Below, piece by piece: positions 37,865 through 45,074 of a stretch of DNA of 64,000 bases. The translations under genes and the position numbers were made by a program. The stretch lies in contig CAVWAR010000008.1 in NCBI GenBank assembly GCA_963753075.1, positions 124,001 through 188,000 of the forward strand, given 5' to 3'. Every line of letters starts with the position of its first letter. The stretch's first letter is position 1. Below the pieces are notes generated by a model, which saw only the letters and a list, made by a program, of their open reading frames with translations, was not told where the DNA came from and did not search any database. The DNA comes from Prado023 sp963753075 (lineage in GTDB: Bacteria > Actinomycetota > Actinomycetes > S36-B12 > CAIYMF01).

Positions 37865-38653
37865 TCATCCTGAAGTGCTCGCGACCAGGCGTGCCGACCA
37901 CAGGTCCTCGGCCGGCCACTGCCGGGCCCACGCCAGGTCGGCGATCTCGTAGAAGCCAGCGGCGGACTGGTCCGGGTCGTGGTCGGCAGGGGCGTGCAGC
38001 TCCTGCAGCCCCTCGATCGCGAAGCCGTGGCCGACCAGCACCCGGATCCAGTCCCCGTGGCTGGGATGGTGCTCCACCCCGCCGCCCGGCCAGCGGACGG
38101 TGCGCAGATCGGCCGGGCCGCGCAGCAGCTGGTTGCTTGCGGGGCCTCCCTCGGCGGGCACGCACATCGCCGACACCGGGCTGTTGGTCAGGAAGACGAG
38201 TCGGCCTCCGGGCCGCAGGACCCGGGCAGCCTCGCCGACCCAGGCCTGCGGTTCGCACCAGGCCGGCGCGCCGTGCTCGCTGACGACGAGGTCGGCGCAT
38301 GCGTCGGCCAGGGGCAGGTGCTCGGCATCGGCCTGCACGAGGGCGAACGGCAGGCCGTGCTCGGCCTGGCCGGCCCGGGCCGTCGCCAGCTGGGCGCCGG
38401 AGAGGTCCAGTGCGACGACTCGGGCCCCCCGCCTGGCCAGCCAGGATGAGAAGTGCGCCGTCCCGCAGCCGACCTCGACCACATCGAGCCCGGCGACGTC
38501 GCCGAGTGCCGCCACTTCGGCCTCCGGGGCGGCGAACAGCCCCCACACGATGTCCGAGCGCCGCCAGAGAGCCAGGCCGTCGGCGCCGGAGAACTGCTCG
38601 TTGACGATGTCCCACAGCTCACGGTTGCCGATTGTGTCCTCTGGACGGCTCAT
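37865..38653 (-). CDS. Class I SAM-dependent methyltransferase
   Basis: A 262-residue Rossmann-fold methyltransferase. Motif I is DVVEVGCGTAHFSSWLA (residues ~58-75), then VVALDLSGAQL (acidic loop), VQADAEHLPLADACADLV and VLRPGGRLVFLTNSP. The substrate is unknown; small-molecule or UbiE-type methylation is the usual role of this subgroup. The start is the ATG at 38653 with CAGGAT 7 nt upstream; an ATG three codons earlier (38662) is possible. It is divergent from hprK, 120 bp away, and its 3' end is 64 bp from the VWA start on the same strand. Confidence 0.85.
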   Translation of the reverse strand: MSRPEDTIGNRELWDIVNEQFSGADGLALWRRSDIVWGLFAAPEAEVAALGDVAGLDVVEVGCGTAHFSSWLARRGARVVALDLSGAQLATARAGQAEHGLPFALVQADAEHLPLADACADLVVSEHGAPAWCEPQAWVGEAARVLRPGGRLVFLTNSPVSAMCVPAEGGPASNQLLRGPADLRTVRWPGGGVEHHPSHGDWIRVLVGHGFAIEGLQELHAPADHDPDQSAAGFYEIADLAWARQWPAEDLWSARLVASTSG

Positions 38654-38749
38654 GGGCGCCATCCTGCCAACCCCGACGCGGATCGGGTGCCGTCGACGCC
38701 GATGTGGGCCGGGCCCCTGGCGCCGAGGCCTCGCCAGCCAGCGCTGGGC

Positions 38750-38767
38750 CGTAGGGCGCCCTACGCT
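38750..38767 (+). promoter_or_regulatory. hprK promoter with a 16-bp palindrome over the -10
   Basis: TACGCT (38762-38767) is 6 nt before the hprK ATG, the leaderless pattern. A perfect palindrome, CGTAGGGCGCCCTACG (38750-38765), covers all but the last two bases of it, so a dimeric repressor would block transcription of the whole HprK cassette. The regulator is not identified. Confidence 0.6.
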
Positions 38768-38773
38768 CGGGCA

Positions 38774-39730
38774 ATGGACTCCACCCAGGTCATCCGTGGG
38801 CTGCGGACGGCGCGCGGGGTCCCGTTGTCCGAGGTCGTCGACCACTTCGAGCTCGAGGTGGTGACCGCTTCCGGCGTTGACCTGTCCAGGCGGATGGTGA
38901 CCACCTCCGACCTCAACCGTCCGGGGCTGCAATGGGCGGGCTACTCCGAGCAGTTCCCGGGCTCGCAGATCCAGATCATCGGCGAGGCCGAAGTCGGCTA
39001 CCTGCTGACGCTGCCACCGCACGAGCGTTGGGAACGCCTGGCCCAATTCGCCGACCTCGGAGTACCCGCGGGCATCCTCACCCACGGGCTGCAGATCTCA
39101 TCGTGGGCGGTGGGGCTGGCCGAGGAGTACGGGACCCCCCTGCTGCGCACCACCCAGCCCACCACCGAGTTCGCGGCCCAGTTGTCATGGTTCCTGGCCC
39201 TGGGTCTCGCCCCCCGGGAGGTCCTGCACGGAGGCCTGCTCGACGTGGCCGGGGAGGGTGTGCTGATCCTCGGGCACAGCGGGGTCGGTAAGTCCGAGAC
39301 CGCCCTGGAGCTGATCCGGCGCGGGCACCGCCTGGTCGCCGACGACACGGTGGAGGTCCGCCGCCCCTCTGACCGGGACCTCGTGGGGCGCGCGCCGGGG
39401 CGCGTTCGGCACTTCATGGAGGTCAAGGGGATCGGGATCGTCAATCTCCGGTTGATGTACGGGATCGGCTCGGTGAAGGCAACCAGTGAGCTCAGCCTCG
39501 TTGTGGCCCTCGAGATGCTGGACCCGGAGCGTGACTACTCCCTGGCGCCCGACCGGATGGAGCTGCTCGGCGTTGAGCTGCCGATGGTCACGATCCCGGT
39601 TCGGCCAGGTCGCAACACCGCGATCCTGATCGAGACGGCGGCCATGGACCAGCGCGCCCGGAGGTTGCTGCGCCCGGACCGCGATGACCCGCGTGGGCCG
39701 ACCTCCGAGGTGTTCGGGAGGTTGGCGTGA
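38774..39730 (+). CDS. hprK: HPr kinase/phosphorylase
   Basis: The 318-residue protein matches HprK end to end: an N-terminal domain with RPGLQWAGYSEQFPGSQIQI and a C-terminal kinase domain. Key residues are intact: His152 (LHGGLLDV), the Walker A GHSGVGKSE (167-175), Asp190/Asp191 (RLVADD), the HprK signature MEVKGIGIVN (215-224) and the C-terminal IPVRPGRNTAILIETAA. HprK phosphorylates and dephosphorylates Ser46 of HPr in carbon catabolite control; actinobacteria usually lack it, and no HPr gene lies in the window, so the target may differ. It heads a four-gene cassette in which genes overlap by 4 bp or abut. Confidence 0.9.
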   Translation: MDSTQVIRGLRTARGVPLSEVVDHFELEVVTASGVDLSRRMVTTSDLNRPGLQWAGYSEQFPGSQIQIIGEAEVGYLLTLPPHERWERLAQFADLGVPAGILTHGLQISSWAVGLAEEYGTPLLRTTQPTTEFAAQLSWFLALGLAPREVLHGGLLDVAGEGVLILGHSGVGKSETALELIRRGHRLVADDTVEVRRPSDRDLVGRAPGRVRHFMEVKGIGIVNLRLMYGIGSVKATSELSLVVALEMLDPERDYSLAPDRMELLGVELPMVTIPVRPGRNTAILIETAAMDQRARRLLRPDRDDPRGPTSEVFGRLA

Positions 39731-40455
39731 GTGGGCGGCTGGACGTCGAGGGGACCCAGAACCTGCGTGAGGTCGGCGGCTACCCGGCGACCGGCGGCGT
39801 CACCCGGCACGGCCAGCTCTACCGGGCAGACGCATTGAGCAACGTCACCGCCGCCGGTGCCGAGGAACTCGCTGCCCTGGGCATCGGTGTCGTGATCGAT
39901 CTTCGGTCCGCATTGGAGCGATCGCAGGACCACGCCCAACCGCTGCTGCCCGACGCGGCGCACATCTGGTTGCCGATTCACGGTGGCTCGCGCTCGTCCC
40001 TGGTCGACGAAGGACCGGTCACGCTCGGCGGCCTGTACCGGCAGGTCCTGAGTGACGCGGGGTGGACGATCGCCGCAGCGATCTCGGTGATCGCGGACAG
40101 CGGCTCGACTCCCGTGCTCGTGCACTGCACAGCGGGCAAGGATCGTACCGGCCTGGTCACGGCGCTGGCTCTGGAGACTGCCGGGGTCGAGCGATCGGCG
40201 GTGGTCGCCGACTACACCCAGAGCGCGCTGAACCTGGACGGAGCGTGGGTCAACGAGGCCATGTCGGCGCTGGTGTCGCGCGGCGTACCGATCTCACCGG
40301 CCCTCTTCGAGGCGTTGGGGGGATCCCCGGACCACGCCATGACCGGTGTGCTGGGGTGGCTGGACCAGGAGTACGGCTCGGTGATCGGCTACCTGATGGC
40401 CCACGGGCTGCTCGAGCAGTCCGTGGCGGCCCTTCGCGAGAAGTTGGTGGTGTAG
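39727..40455 (+). CDS. Tyrosine/serine-phosphatase-like protein (Y_phosphatase3 type)
   Basis: A 242-residue dual-specificity-type phosphatase. N-terminal NLREVGGYPATGG and LYRADALSNVT are typical of the family; the catalytic loop is VHCTAGKDRTG (Cys134, Arg140), a C-x5-R motif with the KDR seen in phosphoinositide- and tyrosine-phosphatases. The GTG start overlaps the hprK stop (GTGA). It could reverse protein phosphorylation by HprK or act on a phosphometabolite; both are inferences from its place between two HprK-like genes. Confidence 0.88.
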   Translation: MSGRLDVEGTQNLREVGGYPATGGVTRHGQLYRADALSNVTAAGAEELAALGIGVVIDLRSALERSQDHAQPLLPDAAHIWLPIHGGSRSSLVDEGPVTLGGLYRQVLSDAGWTIAAAISVIADSGSTPVLVHCTAGKDRTGLVTALALETAGVERSAVVADYTQSALNLDGAWVNEAMSALVSRGVPISPALFEALGGSPDHAMTGVLGWLDQEYGSVIGYLMAHGLLEQSVAALREKLVV

Positions 40456-41475
40456 GTGGCTGGCGATATGCAGTCCGTTGACCCGGGTTCGGCGATCAGC
40501 GGCGCGGGCGGATCCGGTGGTGCTCCCCCCCGAGCTAGCGGTGCTGGCGGCTCCGGGGAGGGAACCCCGCAAGCCTCGGTTCCGCTGTCCGTGCTCGTCC
40601 AACGACTCAGCCTCATGCAGGTTGCCGGCGGGCATCTGGACCTCACGCAGATCCCGATCACGACGTCGGACGTCAACCGGCCGGGCCTGCAGCTCAGCGG
40701 GTACTTGGAGGCGTTCAGCGAAGACCGGCTGCAGATCATCGGGTGGATCGAGACAGCCTTCCTGTCGGGTCTGTCCCCGGATGTGCGGGCCACGCGCTTG
40801 GACGACTACTTCGCGCTCGGGTTCCCGGCCCTGGTCGTGTCGCGGGGACTGCACGTGATGCCCGACATGGTGGCCGCGGCTGATCGCCACAACGTGCCCG
40901 TGTTCGTCTCGGAGCTGGAGACCAGCCGATTCGCCAGTTCGCTGACCTGGCTGCTCATCCATGCGCTCGCGCCCCGCCTGGAGATCCCTGCGGGGCTGGT
41001 CGACGTGCATGGCGAGGGGGTGCTGATCCTCGATGCCGAGGGACTCGGCAGCTCAGAGACCGCTCTGGAGCTGGTCCGGCGGGGTCACCGGCTGATCGCC
41101 TCCGAGGTGGTGGAGGTGCGCCGGATCGGTGACGATCACCTCCGGGGGGAGGCGCGGCAGGGGGCTGGGCACGTGATCGACATTCCCGGCGTCGGGAAGG
41201 TCGACGTGGAGGAGTTGTTCGGGATCGGCGCGATCCGCACCGATGGGCGGATCACAGTGGTCGTCGTGCTGGAGTCCCGCGACCCGAACAAGGAGTACGA
41301 GCGGGTCGGAATGCGCGAGCGGGTCGAGGATGTCTTCGGGGTGCCCGTGGCCAGGGTGCTGATCCCAGTCCAGCCGGGGCGCAACCTCGCAATCGTCATC
41401 GAGGCAGTGGCCCTGAACCACCGGCAGCGCACCTTGGGCTATGTCGCAGCAGCCGAGCTGACCACGGGCCCGTGA
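40456..41475 (+). CDS. Degenerate HprK paralogue (predicted pseudoenzyme)
   Basis: The 339-residue protein aligns with the HprK two genes upstream from residue ~43 onward (TTSDVNRPGLQLSGYLEAFS; GEGVLIL; SSETALELVRRGHRL; IPVQPGRNLAIVIEA). The catalytic features are lost: the Walker A is DAEGLGSSE (193-201; Lys to Ser), the active His is Ala179, the ADD motif is IASE and the signature reads IDIPGVGK. The flanking fold is preserved, so a regulatory or scaffold role is more likely than decay. A 40-residue Gly/Ser/Ala-rich tail precedes the domain. The GTG start directly follows the phosphatase stop; an ATG at 40468 is an alternative. Confidence 0.88.
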   Translation: MAGDMQSVDPGSAISGAGGSGGAPPRASGAGGSGEGTPQASVPLSVLVQRLSLMQVAGGHLDLTQIPITTSDVNRPGLQLSGYLEAFSEDRLQIIGWIETAFLSGLSPDVRATRLDDYFALGFPALVVSRGLHVMPDMVAAADRHNVPVFVSELETSRFASSLTWLLIHALAPRLEIPAGLVDVHGEGVLILDAEGLGSSETALELVRRGHRLIASEVVEVRRIGDDHLRGEARQGAGHVIDIPGVGKVDVEELFGIGAIRTDGRITVVVVLESRDPNKEYERVGMRERVEDVFGVPVARVLIPVQPGRNLAIVIEAVALNHRQRTLGYVAAAELTTGP

Positions 41476-42293
41476 CGGCAGTCGGCACCCCGGAGGGTGG
41501 GGGCGAGGCCAGGGCTTCGCGTGGGGGTGCTGAGCCTGGTGGCGCCGGCGCCGCCGGAACTGCGGACCAGAAGTACCTGGCGACGGTGATCGCGATGCTG
41601 GAAGCGGCAGCGCGCGACGAGGCCGAGCCGATCACGGCGGCAGCCGACGCAGTGGCCAGCGCGCTCGGTGCCGGTCGGTGGGTGCACACGTTCGGCACAG
41701 GGCACGGGCACATGCTCGCCGAGGAGCTGTTCTACCGGGCCGGCGGGACCGCGCGCGTGAACCCGATCCTGGTCGAGGAGCTCATGCTGCACGCCGGGGC
41801 TGCCCGGTCATCGCTGGTCGAGCGGGAACCAGGCCTCGCGGCCACGATCCTTGCCGATCATCCGATCGAGGCCGGTGATGTCCTGATCGTTGCCAGCAAC
41901 TCGGGCGGCAACCGGGTCGTTGTGGAACTCGCGGGGCTGGCGCGTGCTGCCGGGGCAACAGTCATCGCCCTGACGAGCCTGGCCCACGCCCGGTCCCCGG
42001 CGGCACGGCACGTGGACGGTCCCCGGTTGCACGAGATGGCCGACATCGTCCTGGACAACCATGGGGTGCTAGGCGACGCCGTGCTCGAGGTGCCGGGCCT
42101 GGGCGCGTCTGTGGCCCCCACCTCGACGGTTGTGGGGGCGGGCCTGTTGCAGGCGGTGATGGCCCGGGCGGTGACCACCCTGGCCGAGCGCGGCATCGAT
42201 CCGGAGGTGTTCGTCTCCAGCAACACCCGTGCTGGGGACAGCGCGAACGCCGTGCTCATCGATCGCTACGCCGACCGGGTCCGCGCACTCTGA
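41472..42293 (+). CDS. SIS-domain sugar-phosphate-binding protein (UPF0309-like)
   Basis: A 273-residue protein with a low-complexity N-terminal tail (residues 1-30) and one SIS domain: VHTFGTGHGHMLAEELFYRA, VLIVASNSGGNRVVVELAGLA and VIALTSLAHA. SIS domains bind or isomerise phosphosugars; this UPF0309-type group has no settled reaction. The GTG start overlaps the previous stop (GTGA), so it is translated with the HprK pair. A sugar phosphate might be the signal read by the cassette. It is the last gene: 142 bp without features follow, up to the next promoter. Confidence 0.82.
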   Translation: MTAVGTPEGGGEARASRGGAEPGGAGAAGTADQKYLATVIAMLEAAARDEAEPITAAADAVASALGAGRWVHTFGTGHGHMLAEELFYRAGGTARVNPILVEELMLHAGAARSSLVEREPGLAATILADHPIEAGDVLIVASNSGGNRVVVELAGLARAAGATVIALTSLAHARSPAARHVDGPRLHEMADIVLDNHGVLGDAVLEVPGLGASVAPTSTVVGAGLLQAVMARAVTTLAERGIDPEVFVSSNTRAGDSANAVLIDRYADRVRAL

Positions 42294-42423
42294 TGGACCT
42301 CCGCGAACGTCCAGTCTGGCGCCGTCGGGTGCGGTCTCGGGGTCCCACCAGTTGGTAGAGAGCAGCCACGGCGGGTGAGCCTGTTCGCGTCGGACCTGGT
42401 GTGGGCCGGGATGTGCCCGGCCC

Positions 42424-42429
42424 TAGTCT
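42424..42429 (+). promoter_or_regulatory. -10 element for a leaderless transcript of the BrkB-like gene
   Basis: TAGTCT is followed by exactly six bases and the ATG at 42436; no Shine-Dalgarno sequence is present. It is the clearest single example of the pattern seen before many genes here. Confidence 0.55.
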
Positions 42430-42435
42430 GGCGCC

Positions 42436-43674
42436 ATGGCGGATCCCGGGCACGAGGATGGCGGCTTCCAGCAGCTGTGGCTCGACCCGGCCGAGCACTT
42501 CGTCGTATCCCCCCCGCCGACCTCGCACGAGGGGGTCGCCGGCGACGTCGAGAAGCAGGTCCTGGGCGCGAGCCGGGGCGTGGACCGGATCCAGGCGCGC
42601 GTCTCGCTCTTCGGATACCTCTACGCGACGTTCAAGAAGTACGCCGACGACGAGGGCAGCCGGTTGGCCGCCCTGCTTGCCTACTACACGTTCCTGAGCC
42701 TGTTCCCGCTCGCGATCGCCGGCTTCGCCGTGCTCAACACCATCCTGGGCGACAATCCGCAGATCGTCCTGGACCTCGTTGACGAGATCGTGCCCGAGGA
42801 GTACGAGCAGCAGGTGATCGATGCCTACCAGTCGCTGCCCTCGGGCGGGGCAGCGCTGGCCGTCGCCCTCATCGGCCTGCTCCTGTCCGGTACTGCCGGG
42901 GTGTTCTCCCTGTACGCGATGGTCAATCAGGTCTATTGCGTGCCCTATCGGTTCCGGTTCGGGTTCGGCCCGCGCTATGCGCGGGTGCTGCTGCTGGTGG
43001 TCCTGATGGGCGTCGGCGTGCTGGTGGTGGCGATCGGTTCCACCCTCGTGGTGAACGCCACAGGCATCGCCGTCATTGAACGGGTGAGCGCGAGCTTCCT
43101 TGTCTGGCTCGTAGCCGCTGGGCTTCTGTTCTTCTCGGCCAACATCCTCGCCCGGCGCCCCCTGGCGTTCCGGGAGGTGGGACCCGGGGCGGCCCTCGGG
43201 GCCCTGGCCATGACCGTCATAATCGGTTTCGGCAGCGCCCTCGTCGGGCAGTTAGTCAGCAGTTCCTCGGCGGTCTATGGGGCGTTCGGGACCGTCGTGG
43301 GCATCTTCTCGGTGCTCTTCCTGGTCTCGAACGCCATCGTCTTCTCGTTCGAGCTCTCAGTGGTGTGGGCCTGGCAGCTCTGGCCGCGCGGCGTTGACAT
43401 CAACCTGCTCTTCCCCGCAGACCAACGCGCCTACGCCCTGCTGGCGCTGATGGACGAGCGGATGCCGTCCCAGCGCAACGGCGTCACCTTCGACGGAACC
43501 GGCCACGATGATCCGCGCCGCCCGGACCTGAGGTCGCTGATGCGCCGCGCCCCCGGAGTGCCGCGAAGTCCCTATGACGCAGCCCCGGCCGGGGAGCGGC
43601 CGGATCCATCGGACCCGTCGGACCAGCCGGACCCGTCTGACCAACCGGACCAGCCGGACACCGGGCGCAGTTGA
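42436..43674 (+). CDS. YihY/BrkB-family inner-membrane protein
   Basis: A 412-residue integral membrane protein. After a soluble N-terminus (~60 residues) come the family segments RLAALLAYYTFLSLFPLAIA, LSGTAGVFSLYAMVNQVYCV and several further spans (six predicted) through NAIVFSFELSVVWAW. The C-terminal ~80 residues are soluble and end in repeats of DPSDQPDQPD, low complexity. The family was long misnamed RNase BN; its actual function is unknown. It is monocistronic as far as the flanks show. Confidence 0.9.
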   Translation: MADPGHEDGGFQQLWLDPAEHFVVSPPPTSHEGVAGDVEKQVLGASRGVDRIQARVSLFGYLYATFKKYADDEGSRLAALLAYYTFLSLFPLAIAGFAVLNTILGDNPQIVLDLVDEIVPEEYEQQVIDAYQSLPSGGAALAVALIGLLLSGTAGVFSLYAMVNQVYCVPYRFRFGFGPRYARVLLLVVLMGVGVLVVAIGSTLVVNATGIAVIERVSASFLVWLVAAGLLFFSANILARRPLAFREVGPGAALGALAMTVIIGFGSALVGQLVSSSSAVYGAFGTVVGIFSVLFLVSNAIVFSFELSVVWAWQLWPRGVDINLLFPADQRAYALLALMDERMPSQRNGVTFDGTGHDDPRRPDLRSLMRRAPGVPRSPYDAAPAGERPDPSDPSDQPDPSDQPDQPDTGRS

Positions 43675-43797
43675 ACGAGGCCAACAGACCTGACGCTCGC
43701 TCGGGGGCTGGGAGGGCGACTTGGCTAGAGTCGCCGGTGCCTGCGGGCCCCGGCTGGCGGGGTCATCGCCTGGGAGCGCGACCAAGGAGGTCGGCAC

Positions 43798-44472
43798 ATG
43801 TCGGCACTGGACATCTTCGGCTGGGTCAGCTCCGGGCTGATCATCTTCTCCCTCATGCAGGCCCGGGTGCTGCGCTTCCGGGTGCTCAATCTCACGGGAG
43901 CTGCCCTTGCCACTGTGGTCAACGCCCTGCTCGGCGTGTGGCCATTCGCCGCGATGAATCTCGCCATCACCGTGATCGACATCTACTGGATCTGGCGGCT
44001 GGGCCGCGAGCGCCACGACGAGGAGGTGTACGACGTCGTCGAGGTGGGTGTCGGTGACGCCTACCTGCGGCACGCCCTGCGGGTTCACTCAGAGGACGTC
44101 AGCGCGACCTATCCGGGGTTCCCGCTGGCCGAGATCGCAGGTACCGCTGACAGCTCGCCCGCCGAGGGCGCTGCGGCAGTCGACGCCGACCGGTCGGCGT
44201 TCCTCGTCCTGCGCGGCGACGAGACCGTCGGCATGGTCGTGGTCCGTGATGCGGGGGCCGGTGTGGGAGAGGTGGAGCTTGATTACGTCACGGAGCGGTT
44301 CCGTGACTTCACCCCGGGCGAGTTCGTCTACCGGCGGTCGGGCGTCTTCGCTGACAGGGGCTTCTCGCGGCTTGTCGTCGACGCGTCGCCCAACTCCTCG
44401 GACTACTTCGAACGTGTCGGATTCGAGCGGGTCGGTGAACGTTGGGAGCGTCCGATCGACGCCGCGGCGTAG
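43798..44472 (+). CDS. YgjV-like membrane domain fused to a GNAT-like domain
   Basis: A 224-residue protein. Residues 1-75 form two to three membrane spans (DIFGWVSSGLIIFSLMQARV, ALATVVNALLGVWPFAAMNL) and resemble the YgjV inner-membrane family, which often precedes an acetyltransferase-like domain. Residues ~90-218 look like a reduced GNAT fold (ADRSAFLVLRGDETVGMVVV, ELDYVTERFRDF and SSDYFERVGFERV). The acetyl-CoA pyrophosphate loop is not obvious, so catalysis is uncertain. AAGGAGG 8 nt before the ATG is a strong start. Confidence 0.7.
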   Translation: MSALDIFGWVSSGLIIFSLMQARVLRFRVLNLTGAALATVVNALLGVWPFAAMNLAITVIDIYWIWRLGRERHDEEVYDVVEVGVGDAYLRHALRVHSEDVSATYPGFPLAEIAGTADSSPAEGAAAVDADRSAFLVLRGDETVGMVVVRDAGAGVGEVELDYVTERFRDFTPGEFVYRRSGVFADRGFSRLVVDASPNSSDYFERVGFERVGERWERPIDAAA

Positions 44473-44495
44473 CGCGCCCGGGGGCAAGCCGGCTC

Positions 44496-45060
44496 CTAGC
44501 TGTACCCGGCCAGCAGCGCCCGGGTGAGCCGGCCGACGACGAGGGTTGCGACCCGAAGGCCTCGCGTCCCGTCCACCGGACCACCTCGAATCCGAGGTCG
44601 CGCAAGGTGCCCTCGCGGGTCTTCTCGCGGGTGAAGGCGGACTCATCCGGGTACTTGCCCTCGCCGTCCGCTTCGCCGATCGGTCCAGCGCCTCCTGGAG
44701 GGGTCGCTCTGCAGCCCGGCACAGGCGGGCGTCGCGGTAGTGCCTCCGGTCTGCGGATCCAGCCAGCGCTGCGAGCTCGTGGCGGAGTGCGGCGCCCAGG
44801 ACCATCAGTGCCTCGGGTAGGTCGACAGTGGCGGCGAGGTCGGGGGCGGTCCGCGCCGGGGTGGTGACGACCAGCCCCGCTGCAGTTGCATGGCTGGCCA
44901 CGCGAGCTGGCGCGGCAACCTGCTCTGCCGGCGCGCGGAGCAGGTGCAGGGCGACCGGGTCATCTGGAAGTGCTTCGTTGGCGATGTACACCCCCCGGCG
45001 CAGCCGGGTGATGCGCCCGGAACGCCCGCCCCGGCACCGACGACCCGACCGACCCGCCAT
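44496..45060 (-). pseudogene. Decayed AbiEi-like/DUF559 protein, split over three frames
   Basis: Three successive minus-strand frames each carry a recognisable part of one protein common in actinobacteria (AbiEi-type HTH region followed by a DUF559 nuclease-like domain). Frame 1 from 45060 has RITRLRRGVYIANEALPDDP and GLVVTTPARTAPDLAATV. Frame 2 (~44690-44565) has GEADGEGKYPDESAFTREKT and LRDLGFEVVRWTG. Frame 3 has RVATLVVGRLTRALLAGYS and the stop at 44496. Segments that normally lie between SHATAA and GLVVTT, and before GEADG, are also missing. Two frameshifts plus deletions mean the gene is dead. It lies between a membrane protein gene and a NERD helicase gene. Confidence 0.8.
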
Positions 45061-45074
45061 CGACTGCCCGGGCG

